In this document: in pieces, positions 31,543 through 43,453 of the stretch
How positions within the stretch are numbered: the stretch's first letter is position 1
Layout: each line of letters opens with the position of its first letter
From: Pseudeuparius sepicola
Lineage: Eukaryota; Arthropoda; Insecta; Coleoptera; Anthribidae
Direction of reading: 5' to 3'
Assembly: GCA_963920635.1 (NCBI GenBank)
Contig: OY987306.1
Coordinates: 14,092,001-14,156,000, forward strand
DNA length: 64,000 nucleotides
Position numbers and translations under genes: made by a program
The notes under the pieces: model-generated
What the model saw: the letters and a program-made list of their open reading frames with translations, nothing else
The model's database searches: none
What the model was told of the DNA's origin: nothing

Positions 31543-34500
31543 TATAGATTTCGTTCACCTTCAAGCTCAAGCTTTGCAGGTTTCACGATCTCTGTAACGG
31601 AACCCATCGTGAAGCAAAAGGCGTTTATTTTTCTGGGAGAGAGAATATTTGTTTTCTATTACTCTGACTTTTGCAGTGACAAATTTTCTGCGTTGAGAAC
31701 ATACATTATTTTCTTACTTTCTTAATAATGGTTAGATCGTTTCTATGGCCACATTGCGTGGTTTTGTCTAAACGCTGAAACACCGGCGTTCATATAGTAT
31801 ATTATTACATTAAGCCCCAGCTACTTTTTGTCTCCCTCATCCATCCAACGATTCTTCTAAAGAAAGCGCTAAATCCACATCATCTATACAGAGTGTACCG
31901 CCAGCGCCACATAAAAATGAACGTCATCATCTCGAAAACAACGGAAACGATAACGGATATGATGTAGATAAAACCGGGGAGAAATCTGTCGATAAATATT
32001 GCATGAGTTAGTTTCTGCGATTTTTAGAAAAAATAACTGAATTTTTGCAAAATTATTTTTACTTATATGAACTTTAAATCTCTTTTTTCCGGCGCTGTTT
32101 TGTTTTGCGTTCTTATCCCCATTTTTTGTATCGCTATTTTGTCCCGCGCGGGAGGCCATTGAATGATGTAGCTTGAAGACAATCATATTTTGCACCCAAT
32201 GGATTTCTTAAATTTAATTGAAACTTTTATTCCAGTTATTTTTTTATTATATTCCAATTTTTGAATTTTGCAGTTTAATAATGAATAATTTCAAATGTTT
32301 TTCATATTTTAAAATTGCTTTTATATATCAATTTTGGAGACCCATTCGCCAGTTATAGTTGAAGCTAAAAATAGAAGCAGGCAGACTTTTGTAGACCATT
32401 TTAATTTTTATTTGTTTGGCAAAACACCTTATATCTCCATACCGCACAGGGTTATTGATTGCTACAATAGCAAGGCACTATCCGCCAATTATTTCTTGTA
32501 TTTTGATTGTCAGTTCATCAACCGAGCAGGTGCTTGATCATCTCAGACAGGCCGATTATTATTATTATATAAATAAGGACTTCTCGGGAACGGTCAGCGG
32601 TGAGGTCTGAAAAAACACAAAAAAAAGGACTTTTTCCCTCAAAAACATTCGCAACTCGTTCGAAAGCACATGTAGAGTCGGGAAACGAAACCCCTTTCTA
32701 GAAGTAGGGACCTCTCCATGGAAAGATTTGCAAAATGGACCCCGCTGGATATAGACGAGAGTGTCTGATTCGAAAGGACAGTCACTTGCGGTAGAAATTT
32801 CTCGAAGTTGTGGTTTCAATAAACTTGTACGGATATATTTTTCCTGCATTGGTGGATAATTGCTGTGAAATAAGTTGTTTTTCTCATGAAACGTGGTCGT
32901 CATTAGGCGATCTCAAAGATGGAATTCCTGCTTTTCCCTGCATAGGTCTCACTGTGGTTGGGGTATAAAAAGAAAAAAGTCGACAGCCAAGTCCTTTTAT
33001 TGTATTCATTTTGTGAACCAAAAATAAAATTTGAATGAAGGTGGGAGTGACAGGCAATTTCCGCCGGGGCTTTTCCTCTCTGCTCGTCGTCGAGACAACA
33101 GGTGCGGTACTGATTTAGGTTATGCACGTTTGATTTTTTCCTTCGGAATTTTTCAATCTTTGTTCATCGTGCATAGGTTTCATCTTTTTATAGCGTGATT
33201 TAATGTAAAAAAGACTGTTATAATTAAGTTTACCGTGCTAGGCTGATATTTTGGTTTTTCTTTAATTTTTCATGTGACCACGCCGGAGTATCGTCGGTCG
33301 TGTAAGGTTTTCCACGGACCAAGTGGTCTGGAGGACACCCTTGGAGGCTAAGTAGCGAAGGTTGATTGCTTTTGGTTCTGGCTGCGGCGACACAGCAATT
33401 TGGGGTAAGTATTTTTCGATTTTTCATTTTTGAATATTGACTTTGCCGTCTCTGCGAAAAATATCTCACCACCCAGGTTGGCTGTACTTTTGGGAACCAC
33501 TAGCTATCGGCTGATCGCCTTATCAGGCCGTTTTTATTGTTATTTTATATTAAATTTTGTGGTGAAAAAACGTCACCGTTTTGAATTCAGTAGCACACGG
33601 TACAATAATTCATTAGGTCGGAGTATTTACCATATCGTTTCGAATTATACTTTTGCACTAAATCAGCCGCTTTTGATTACCGTAGCCTTGTTGGTTAAAT
33701 GACAAATTGTTTTTTTATATTCCTATTAAAGTCTTGAGTAGAGAAGAAGCCCAAGTTTTTTCTGTTATCTGCTGATCAAATTTCAGTAATTTTGGTTAAT
33801 ATTTAAATTGTTTACATTTGTTTTTCATTAATTGTCAAGGAGGTCAAGTTCTTATATTACAGTACAACAGTACAAGCTCTTATATTGCACCACGTTTTAA
33901 CTTTTTTAAGTCAAGAACATCACCATTTGATTGTTGATTTTTACCTATATTTAATAATTTATTGGAAATTACTTAGGCTGTCACTGTGCACAGTAGTATT
34001 ATTATAGTATAAAACTTAACAATTATTATTAACATAGCTATAACAGTTGATCTTGTAAAAGTCACTGACTTATTTTCTGCGTGTTAGAACGGACACTGTG
34101 GTTTTGATTTCTCGTTACATGTAACCACACCAACAAGGGAAGGACTAAGCATTGCAGCACCACCACCAACAAACCACGAGCGGACCAAATTGGGACCAGC
34201 CGCAGCACACTACGGAACCCCACTCAAAACTCACGACCTGCTTCCAGCGAGAGCTAGCTGTGGAAGTGCACACCGTATTCAAAGGAGTCTGGGTGACGTG
34301 TGGCTGTGCAGCTGCCTATCGTCAACTAATTCGAGGTATCCCCCAAAAGCAGTGCTAGTCGAAAATTCCAAAGAACATTTTACGTGCCGACTGTTCTAAC
34401 AAGTTGAATTTTATATAAAGAACTTTCTAACGATAAGTTTAGCTAACTTTTAATTTATTAGTTGTTGTAAAAAGCTGAGTGATTTCCTACAGACTTGTAA

Positions 34501-34980
34501 AACTTAACTCAAAAAGTTATCATTAAATCTTGTAATTTTTTAATTGTCTTGTTTTTTTTTGAAATCCATCTTCTGTACTCAGTTTCTGTTATATAAAAAA
34601 GTATAATTATCTGGTGGCCAACAATCAGAGCCCATTTTGTCATAAACTTCTGCCATTTCTTTAGGGCATGATTTTTTAAAATGTTATAAATGATGTGTGA
34701 CAAAAATTGGTACTTTTCTGTTAATTTTAATAATGAAATTTTAATAGTTACTGAATCAGTATCACATCCATCCTTGCCTTTGGTGATTACTCAAAGATTT
34801 TTTAAAATATTTAAAGAGTACTTTATAAGCAGTTAGTGCTAATGTATTTTTTATGTGTTTGTAAAGGAGGGATGGACATAAAAAACATCAATTATATTGT
34901 TATACAAAATGTAAAAAATTCGGTTGTAATTGAATATAGTTTTATGGATTTATAATTAGAAAATAATGATTTCATATTCG
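31543..34980. other. No gene recognised over 3.4 kb
   Basis: AT-rich DNA with scattered short frames (32565-32903 minus; 33430-33702 plus; 34152-34399 plus) and no domain. If the Mpv17-like exon at 37234 is part of a live gene, this region is likely intronic or upstream. No earlier Mpv17 exon was recognised here. Confidence 0.45.
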
Positions 34981-34992
34981 GTGGTGTAGGTA

Positions 34993-35040
34993 TACAGGGT
35001 GTCCCAAAATAGAGGTGATCTCTTTTAATCACGGATTGTT
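34993..35040. repeat. Single end of a TA-type element
   Basis: TATACAGGGTGTCCCAAAAT starts at about 34993, the consensus end of many insect mariner-like MITEs. No matching inverted end was found before the LINE fragment at 35490. Confidence 0.55.
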
Positions 35041-35489
35041 GGATACGAAATGGGATGATTCAGCCATACCTTTACACAAAAATGCTTCCCTTAAAAATGC
35101 GACGGGATAAAATTAATTAAAACTAGAAAAATTATTTGTACCTATGTCTTTGCCTCAAAAGCTTTGTTTTTGTTTAAACAATTAAGGTAAGGAAACGTAA
35201 ACAGAAAAACAATTATGGTAATTAATAATACCCCATCTCAATAAAAGATATTTGAATTTTAGCCCCCGGAATCCCTTTTATTTTCAAATGCAAGAATATT
35301 ATAAGTCAGAAATCAACTAAATTCGGTTAAGAAAAAATAGCACAAGTCAAATACGTTTTTAATAAATCAGTTCGAAATCCATGTAAGTAAGTAAGTTAAA
35401 TAACTCTTTTTTAAGGAAATAATCCTATTTTGGGTCGTGATCAGTTTCCAATATGTTTATTAACAGGAATGATGAGGGGCTAGACGGAC

Positions 35490-36175
35490 GAATTTTATCA
35501 GTCTACTTTACAAAGTGATTTTGATGTAATTGGTTTGCCTGTTGGTGCCTTTCATTTTAGATGATGAAGTTTTTCCTCCGAAATATTATGTTCTTCCAAG
35601 CGATAGTAATGCTAATGGTTTGTTTAAAGGTGGAGGAGTTCTGTTCGCAGTTAGTGAGACCGTCAGATCCAAAAAAATAGTATTACCTATACCTACGTGT
35701 AACCTCCAGCATCAATAGAAAATATGTTTGAATCTCTTTTGGAATTAAATGACGTCTATGACTGAAAAGGGTTAATTATGGGAGATTGCAATGTCCCCAG
35801 TAAATTATGTTTAGCTTATTTAGAACAACTATTAAACGTGAGACAAAACTTTTTTAACATACTGTAAGCAAAACAGGATCCTTTTTAATTTTGGCCATTC
35901 GTAAAAAACAATAAACAGTTACCTGCGGAATATAGGTACTTACTTATCTCGAATAATGGCATATGACTGTGGACACTGTGGACAGCCCTGATGAAATTGT
36001 AAACTCTATTGCGAAGTGTTATGTCACCTGCGTCGACAATAAACACAGATCTGGATAATCCTTCAGCAGACTTTATTAATATTACAAGATATCCAGAAAT
36101 TGAATTTGAGTGTATCTACCATCAATAGATTCAAAAATAAAACAACGGCTGGGCTGGACATAATACCGTCAGTTT
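35490..36175 (+). pseudogene. LINE endonuclease and RT-entry fragment
   Basis: The + strand reads FDVIGL, then LDDEVFPPKYYVLPSDSNAN, then GLFKGGGVLFAV, an apurinic-type LINE endonuclease. After a frame change there is IMGDCNVPS, like the conserved GDFN motif with Phe replaced. Near 36110-36165 a STINRFKNKTTAGLDIIPS stretch gives the RT entry motif. Most of the intervening linker is missing or scrambled. It is a separate copy from the LINE at 27060-29510, on the opposite strand. Confidence 0.7.
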
Positions 36176-36429
36176 CAAATTCAGTCTATACCGCTTTGTA
36201 ATTTATTTAATTTGTTTAAAGCACCGAAGACTAACAAATTCTTGAACGTTCTGTTATTTCTTCCCTCAGCGGTAATTTTGTTTTTCCCTGCCCTGTTATT
36301 GGTATGTTTCCTGTCTAACAGACAGCGGTAATAATATTTTTTTAGAGGCGGAGAACTTAAATTGAAATAAAACAAAAAAAATGTTTTTAATATCCATGAA
36401 ATTGTCTATATTTGAAAGATAATTCTTGG

Positions 36430-36900
36430 GCATTAGTGTTTGTTGGCTTTCCAGTGCTGAATAGTTTCTGGTTTAGCGGCGTAGACATGCGACTTTACAT
36501 ATCCCCAAACAGTTAAGAGGTCCATTTTGTGAATTAATCGTTGGTCAAAGGATTCTGTCAGTAAATTAATTGTATCGCGCGCTGCCTGGCATGTGGCCCC
36601 GTCCTTCTGAAACCACATGTCTGCAACATTACTGCCTTCCAATAATTGAGACACGAAAAAGTTAATGGTCACGTCTCTGTACCGCTTGCAATCGCTTGTT
36701 GTGTGCGCACTGTACGACGTCTTATGGGATACGTATTATCGTTTAGAGTAAACGTATTGCAAAAACGATCCATAGTTTCTCGAATTAATCGCTCAGAAGG
36801 ACGATTATGAGCACCATAAAACTCACGTAATGCCCTATGTGTTTCTCGAATGGAACCATGTTTTTCAAAATAAATTTGAACAATTTGCAAACGTTGCTAC
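36430..36900 (-). pseudogene. mariner-type transposase relic with internal deletion
   Basis: The frame 36890-36669 reads LQIVQIYFEKHGSIRETHRA then LREFYGAHNRPSERLIRETM, the N-terminal helix-turn-helix region. The frame 36672-36433 reads MWFQKDGATCQAARDTINLL around the second catalytic Asp, then WGYVKSHVYAAKP. Between the frames the linker and first catalytic Asp are missing. In the second frame the third catalytic Asp segment has been replaced by a short DLLTVWG join. Two deletions therefore removed two of the three catalytic residues. It lies just upstream of the Mpv17-like exon. Confidence 0.8.
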
Positions 36901-37233
36901 AGCGTGAGTGCCAAACCAAACTGACTTCAAAATAACCGAGAACTGTCAAATCGGTTGTCGCAGAAAACCATGTTGCATATTTAAAGTTCTCCTCCTCTAA
37001 AAAAGACACATACATAAATAGATACACACACACTCACCCACCCACCCTTACATATTTTGGATACCCGTATTTGAAACTTTTATGCCTCTGCAATGAAACG
37101 AGCTGTAACCTTTCAGTGTTTTCGGTTTTTCCTGAAACTCACTTTAAAATGAACCCTGTATTTTATTTTTCACCTATTCCGGAACGACTTTGCTACTCTA
37201 TATTTGGTAGACTCATTTATTTTATCTTTTTAG

Positions 37234-37439
37234 CAATGAGCTTTATGGAAAAAAGGGATGATGTATTTGAAGAATGCAAAAGTAAGTTTGGAAGTACTTT
37301 TAAAATGAGTTGTGCGTTTTGGATACCTGCCCAAGGAATAAATTTTGCCCTGGTCCCTTCAGTGTACAGAGTCTCTTATGTAGGAGTTTGTTCATTTCTC
37401 TGGGTCAATATTTTGTGTTATATTAAGCGACAACAATAA
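37234..37439 (+). CDS. Mpv17/PMP22-family protein, last coding exon
   Basis: A pyrimidine-rich acceptor (TTTATCTTTTTAG, ending 37233) precedes 206 bp of open frame ending at TAA 37437-37439. The peptide has FKMSCAFWIPAQGINFALVP, then YRVSYVGVCSFLWVNILCYI and KRQQ. The W-P-A-Q-x-I-N-F and R-V-x-Y-V...W-N-x-L-x-Y-I-K pattern is the signature of the Mpv17/PXMP2 family, small four-helix membrane proteins of mitochondria or peroxisomes. It begins in phase 1. The stop lies inside an AATAAA at 37435-37440, which could be the poly(A) signal. Earlier exons should lie to the left but were not identified. A processed or isolated relic is possible, but the clean acceptor argues against it. Confidence 0.75.
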
Positions 37440-37784
37440 AATAGTAAAGTAATGTTCAAGCATTTTTAATTATCACCCTAGATTTAGCCCCCAACGCAAT
37501 TCGATAAATAATTAAACAATTTATGATAGACACTCAATGCTGTGTTACTTAAATTATGATTTAAAAGATTAGACAATTTGGCATGTTTATAATACTGGAC
37601 ACATAATTATTTTGATAATGTTAAAATTCTTCAGTTAGAGGAAACTACTACAAACGATTTTTTTTTTGAAAATAGTTGAAATTCAAAAGAAAGAAAAAGC
37701 CAAGAATAAAAGAACAGGTGTTCAAGATTCAAGCTTTATTTATTCATATAATCTATTTCTGGATAAAAATATTAAATATACAGG

Positions 37785-38935
37785 ATGGCCTATTTGAAAT
37801 AGAAGCACCCCGTATTTTTTTTCTTCCGATTTTAGCAGTTTTTTTTTTCGAAGATAGGTCGCAAAAATCTATTTTTACTTTGGTGCTAAATTTCAGGTCT
37901 TAATCTCAATTTTCAAGACCTACTACGAATTTTTTTCTAGTGGAAAATTACGAAAACCATTTAGCAATTTTTTTTATTTAAAATCTAACAACGCACCGTT
38001 AATCAGGTTAAACAGTTCAATGATCAACAGGACTACTCAAAGTTTTGGTGTGCAAAGATTGGACACAAAAAGCTATAGGGAATTTTTCTCTGGGCCATCT
38101 CAAAATGCTGAATTTTTATGAAACTTTATACTGGCCAAGATTACTCTGGAATTATTGAAGAAACATAATAATAATAAAACATAATAATAATAATAAAACA
38201 CAAAAGTAATTTATTCCTTTACAAAATGCCAACCAACAAATAAAAAACAATTTAAATTATTGGACCTTTCTCAATAAAGTCACTGTCTAAAATGATACAT
38301 TTTCTGTGCGTTTCCTGTTGTAGCACACCAGCCATCTTAACTTATGTGGACTTACTGACTCTCAGGCTTCTGTATTCTTAGACTAAGTTCGTTTATAGTG
38401 TCTGGGGCGGTTTGACAAACTCGATTTTTGACCGCAAAAAATTCAGTATTTTGATATGGCAGAAAGAAACACACCCTGTATATTTTCTATTGGATCTTTA
38501 CACACTAACACTTTGAGCGATCCTGTTGACCATTCAACTGTTTTAAGGTGATTTCATGGCACACTTAACTTGCCAGAAGTCTGTAAAATTAATATTTTGC
38601 TCAACTTTGACAACCCGCAGAAAGGAACTCCCTGTATATTTTTTGTTCAAATTTGGTATGTGGGGGTTTCATAGTGTCCTGATTAACACTGAGGTGTCAG
38701 ATTTTAAATAAAAAAATGCTAAATGGTGTTCGTCATTTTTACTAGAAAAAAAATCGTACCTAGTAGACCTTGAAAGTTGAGATTAAGACCTGAAATTTTG
38801 CACCAGAGTAAAAAAAAAAGAGTTTTTGTGACCTATCTTTAGAAAAAAAGACGGCTAAAATCGGATAAAAAATAAAAATTTTACAGGGGTGCTTTCATTT
38901 AAAATTGGCCACCCAACTCTGAGTATTTTTTAATG
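37785..38935. mobile_element. Non-autonomous DNA element related to 56016-58512
   Basis: The ends near 37785 and 38935 are imperfect inverted repeats (ACAGGATGGCC...GAAGCACC against GGTGC...GGCCACCC). The arms include long matched blocks such as the TTAATCTCAA and AGATAGGTC regions. The blocks ATGTGGGGGTTTCATAG and TCAGATTTTAAATAAAAAAA also occur in the TIR of the element at 56016-58512. The centre holds an AAT microsatellite (38163-38205) and no transposase. I infer an internally replaced relative. Confidence 0.65.
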
Positions 38936-38953
38936 TAACCCACAGTATATTGA

Positions 38954-39340
38954 TGTTACGCCGGTGCTAGTAAAAATGACTTAAAACTTTGTGACACTGT
39001 TTGGGATCTTAGCTCGTCGAATAGCACACAACGTAACTTGAAGTAGGAAGTAACTACTGCATGCCGATTAATTTACTCTTACGACTGAATCTGAATATCT
39101 AATAACGTCTAATAATTGTGGTTTCTGGGTTTCGAAGTATTTATAGGGAGAAAAAATGTTTAGACAAGCTTTTGGATCTTTTCTAGAGAAAAACATCTAT
39201 AAGTGTAATTTGATTAAAGAACTATTATTAGCAGAAATCTGAATATAGGAAAGAGTCAGCAATTGGCAAAGATGGTAAATATGATAACTAAAAGTAATGC
39301 GTAATTTAACTAAAACGTCAGGAATATTCTGGATGTAACA
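38954..39340 (-). repeat. 3' LTR of miniature element
   Basis: 387 bp, matches 39900-40305 almost throughout. It lacks an approximately 20-bp A-rich stretch present in the other copy near 39930 and has scattered substitutions, so the insertion is not recent. Confidence 0.78.
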
Positions 39341-39899
39341 AGTACTTTCCCCTATTTAAACAAGTTAGTGCCATGTAACAGCTTTTCAAAGCTTAGGTAT
39401 GATAAAATACAAAAATATGAATTATTAGTTAGCAAGGTTCGAGTTTACAATGTAAAATAGTAATATAATTAAGTACTAATATATCTATAGATTAATTACA
39501 ATAAGTAATAATAAACAATAGTTAAATAGTAATAAGAGTAAATATAGTTTAATATTAACGAGATTATTTTTATACAGTGGATTTATTTAAATTTAACTCA
39601 GTATCTTCCCCTTCCTCAATTGGTTCACCAATCTAGGAATAGGCCTTCTTCTGGTAGGTATAAACCTTTATAATTTTTGGATTACAGTTTTGTCTGGAGG
39701 AAAAGGTGGAAACTCGTCACCTGAATTTTCGTTAGCAATACCTATTTTTAATCGAGGCGCAGGTTGCCACTCACAAAATTTTTAGTTTTGTTTGTGTTGC
39801 TCAGGAACTGTAGTATCTTCGACGTGTAGATTGGGATCCACTGGGTGTCTTCTTAACCGTTCTTCTAGTGGATCCCACCGCTGCCACCAAATTGTTAAT

Positions 39900-40305
39900 T
39901 GTTACGCCGGTGCCAGTAAAAATAACTTTTAAAAAAAGGTATATTTATTGGATATAACTTTGTACACTGTTTGGGATCTTAGCTCGTCGAATGACAGACA
40001 ACGTAACTTGAAGTAAGAGCTAACTGTCGATTAATTATTCTTACGACTTAATCTGAATATTCAATAACGTCTAATAATAATTGTGGTTTCTGGGTTACGA
40101 AGTATTTAGAGGGAGACAAAATGCTTAGACAAGCTTCTGGATCTTTTTTAGAGAAAAACATTTATAAGTGTAATTTGATTAAAGAACTATTGTTAGCAGA
40201 AATCTGAATATAGGGAAGAGTCAGCAATTCGCAAAGATGGTAAACACGATAACTAAAAGTAATGCGTAATTTAAGTGAAACGTCAGGAATATTCTGGTTG
40301 TAACA
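39900..40305 (-). repeat. 5' LTR of miniature element
   Basis: 406 bp, ends TGTTAC...GTAACA. The PBS-like sequence lies 10 bp inside it on the minus strand (39889-39871), so the true LTR edge may be slightly further in. Confidence 0.78.
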
Positions 40306-42435
40306 TTGATGCCATCTGCTATTTTTATAACTTATAACCTCAACATTTTTTCATCGTTTAATTGATATTTGTAAAAACTATATTTATATCACCTGTTGAT
40401 TACAACCTGTTAGTGTTATCTAAGCTTTCATATCTAGTATGCCATTAAAAAAAAAGCAACTAATCCAACATGCTAAATTGTCTAATTTTTTATTGAAATA
40501 TTTTTGAAATTATTTATCAAGCTATACTGAACTAAAATAATTTTTACATTTTTCAAAATTTACTTCATCGTTATACAGTGGCGTCCTCTGTGAGATGCGT
40601 ATAAATTGACATCTTCAGCTGATTCTCCATGCGAAAAAACATAATGGTGCAAAATTTCATGTTAGCAGCTTGATGTAGCTATGATTCAATTTGTAAAAGA
40701 AGAACTCCAACGCACTGTATCTCTGAAACAAACATTTGTCTAACCAATGTTGGGCCCAATCGCCATATTTTGGTCTCCCCTACCACAAGTTTCGAGATTT
40801 CCCATTGCTGGTGAATCACTCTGTAAAAATGTAAGTATTCAACTTAATTATAGACTGCGTTTATCTCGACGCGTTCGATCCGATTGAGAGAGGTTTGAAT
40901 TCGTTGGAGCGGACTCAAATAGACGGCGTAAACCCTACAGATTGAAATTCAATAAGATGTAAAAATTTCAAGTCAAGCCGCTATTTCCAAACAGAAGTTG
41001 GCCAGAACGTGCACCAACCTACTGTCGAATAAGTATAATAAGATTGAACAGGAATGAAGTTTTGTTTCAGAAATGGACTGTAGTTATAACAATAAAAAAA
41101 ATAAACCAGTTACTTTCACGACAGTGACAATCCCTAAAAATGGCTTACCTTTGTTGGACGCTTCGAAAGTCGCAACTTCGCCAAAATGATCACCGTGCCA
41201 TGCCGCCGTTTGCTTTAGAACTCTTGTTTCTTCGTTTGAGTTCCTTATTGTGGAATTATCACACGCGAATTTAGTGTTTATTTAGTGAATTTTTAGATTA
41301 GAAAACGCGCGCGAAAATGGATGACTTTTTTCTCGTGATGTCAATTGCTTATTATTATTGTCTTTTTTTTTGTAACGTTATAGGATGAGTTATTATGAAG
41401 TTGGTGGACACGGGCGCTTCCTCTTCATAAAGGTTTTATAGCCAATATAAGATTGTCACTTTTATTGTTCGCGGCAAAAAATATTAACTTCGCTACACTT
41501 TAAGATAAAACTATAATCACTTCAGTTTGCATCTGAGTAAATACAAATCCATATTATGGGAAGCTTGAACAAAGATAATGTCCCTAGAGAGGATTGAAAA
41601 CCGTAGGATTCAATACTGATGATGTAAACGCATAATTATAGAAGATTTGACATCACTCAATCGGATCCATTTCAATCCGATCGAGTTGTCGCGAGATAAA
41701 AGTAGTATTTTTACTGTCCAGTGTTTTTCGATCCAGGGAGGTTTGTGATTAGTGAACAGTAGACTCTCTGTATCTTAATATAGCTACGGCGAAGCAAGCG
41801 GTCGGAATGTAGGCGTAATAGGTAAGCGGGTAGCACTAGGGCGGCTACAGAGTCAGAGGCTTTGGGGCTAGATCTTACAGCACAAAGGAGCGGTGAGTTT
41901 ATCTAGGCCACTGTGAACGATAGGCAAGGGATATCTACATTCCCGGAACTATCCCCTACAAAAAGCGGTTATTCAGGCCTTAGTCTGAAATAGTATTATT
42001 TCTAATAACGGAAAAGGCGCGATCGGTTATACCTAAAGGGTGACTTATACATATAAGTGGCTCACTCAAAATATCGAAAAAAGTTATTAAGAAAATTTGT
42101 TTTTCTGTTTTGTTTTCCTTATAAAATTTTGGCAAATTTTTTGTTTATGAAATTTTTCTCAAAAAGTTACTTATTGGTTGATATTACGAACTTCTGTGTT
42201 ACACTGTGCATTAAATCTCGGAAAAGATTTAGCTTTAAAAAATTGTTGTAGCAAACATCTGATGCCACCTTTCCTGGACATCCTGATACAGAAGTCTGTT
42301 GAAACTACAGATATTACATATTGAAGACTAGGTGTAAAGTCGCCGAGGAATAAAATATTGAAAATATATTTTCCCGTTCCCGATATAACTTTATTGTGAC
42401 ATACTGTATAACACTTTTTTAAGTATACAGGTGGT
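40306..42435. other. No gene; one possible TIR element
   Basis: Around 40857-40895 and 41665-41707 lie imperfect inverted repeats (TTTATCTCG, GATCCGATTGA-like), bracketing about 850 bp with no transposase. The rest, including a GC-richer patch at 41780-41960, shows no gene. GCGGTCGGAATGTAGGCG near 41800 resembles a patch at about 54130. Confidence 0.4.
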
Positions 42436-43453
42436 CCAGGGATAGATGTAACAAAATTTTGTAATGTCATATGAGGACTCCCGCTTTTTGTGAAACTAAA
42501 TAAAGGTATACAATAAAAAAAATAATAAAACAATTAAAACCGACTTCAAAAATTTGCCCGTATGCACACTCCACTAAAAATTAAAAAAAAAAATAACAAA
42601 AAATAACACCCGACTTCACAAATTTGCCCATATGCACATTTCAACTAAAATTTTAGAAATATATTTCTCTTTCTAAACTGAGTTATCTTTGGAGTTGGTG
42701 ACCGTCAAGGCAAGGAATTTAAATCTATTTAGATATGAATACATCATATCCTACATACATCATAACTTCTAATAACTTTTAATCTTTTTGTTAAAAAAAT
42801 TTTATTTCTTATTTTTTAGTGAATTATTAAGAATTATCAAAATCGGTCCAATATTAAATTCCATCCCCTATTTGCCCACCCTTAGGATTGAAAATTTTTT
42901 TCTTCAAATTCAATTTCTCTTCAAATTTAAATGTGACCACCCCTAAGGTAATACAATAAGAATCATCCAAATCGGTCCAATATGAACTTCCATCCCCTAT
43001 TTTCCACCCTTACGGGTGGAATTTTTTCTTCAAATTTAAATGGGGCCACCTCTAAAGTACTCCCTTACTAATAAAAAAAGAATCATGGAAATCGGTTCAA
43101 TATGAAATTTCATCCGCTATTTGTCTACCCTTAGGGGTGGAATTTTTTCTTCAAATTTAAATGGGACCATTCTGTAGGTATACCCTTTCAAATAAAAAAA
43201 GAATTGTCCAAATCGGTTTATAAATGACGGAGTTCTAAGATAACAAACATAAAAAACATATACAACCGAACTGATAACCTCCTAATTTTTTAAAGTCGGT
43301 TAAAAAATAAGTTTATTCGGTGTTCTACAATCAACATCGAATCAACTCGTTTTTTGCATACCTTAGTCTCACCACAAACAGGACCCAATCATTTAAAATT
43401 TAAAACAATATCCATTACACTTTTTGTTACATCTATCCAGGGACACATTGTCA
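42436..43453. mobile_element. Composite repeat with nested ~125-bp tandem units
   Basis: The outer ends are inverted (GGGATAGATGTAACAAAA at 42439 and TTTTTGTTACATCTATCC at 43434). Inside, 42537-43305 begins AAAACCGACTTC and ends AAAGTCGGTTAAAA. It holds three to four units of about 125 bp sharing AATCGGTxCAATATGAA, CATCCCCTATTT, CCACCCTTA and TCTTCAAATTTAAATG. This looks like one repeat inserted in another. No coding sequence. Confidence 0.6.

Larger units (their letters stand above)
38954..40305 (-). mobile_element. Miniature LTR retroelement without genes
   Basis: Two direct repeats, 38954-39340 (387 bp) and 39900-40305 (406 bp), both begin TGTTACGCCGGTGC and end TAACA. They flank only 559 bp. 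TTGA follows 40305 and precedes 38954, a 4-bp target duplication. Next to the right repeat lies, on the minus strand, TGGTGGCAGCGGTGGGATC (39889-39871), a PBS. This fixes the orientation as minus. The internal part has no gag or pol. It is a TRIM-like or deleted LTR element. Confidence 0.8.

Noticed and set aside
41780..41960. tRNA-derived SINE
   Set aside because: Shares a short GCGGTCGG motif with about 54130, but no A/B box pair or tail could be defined.
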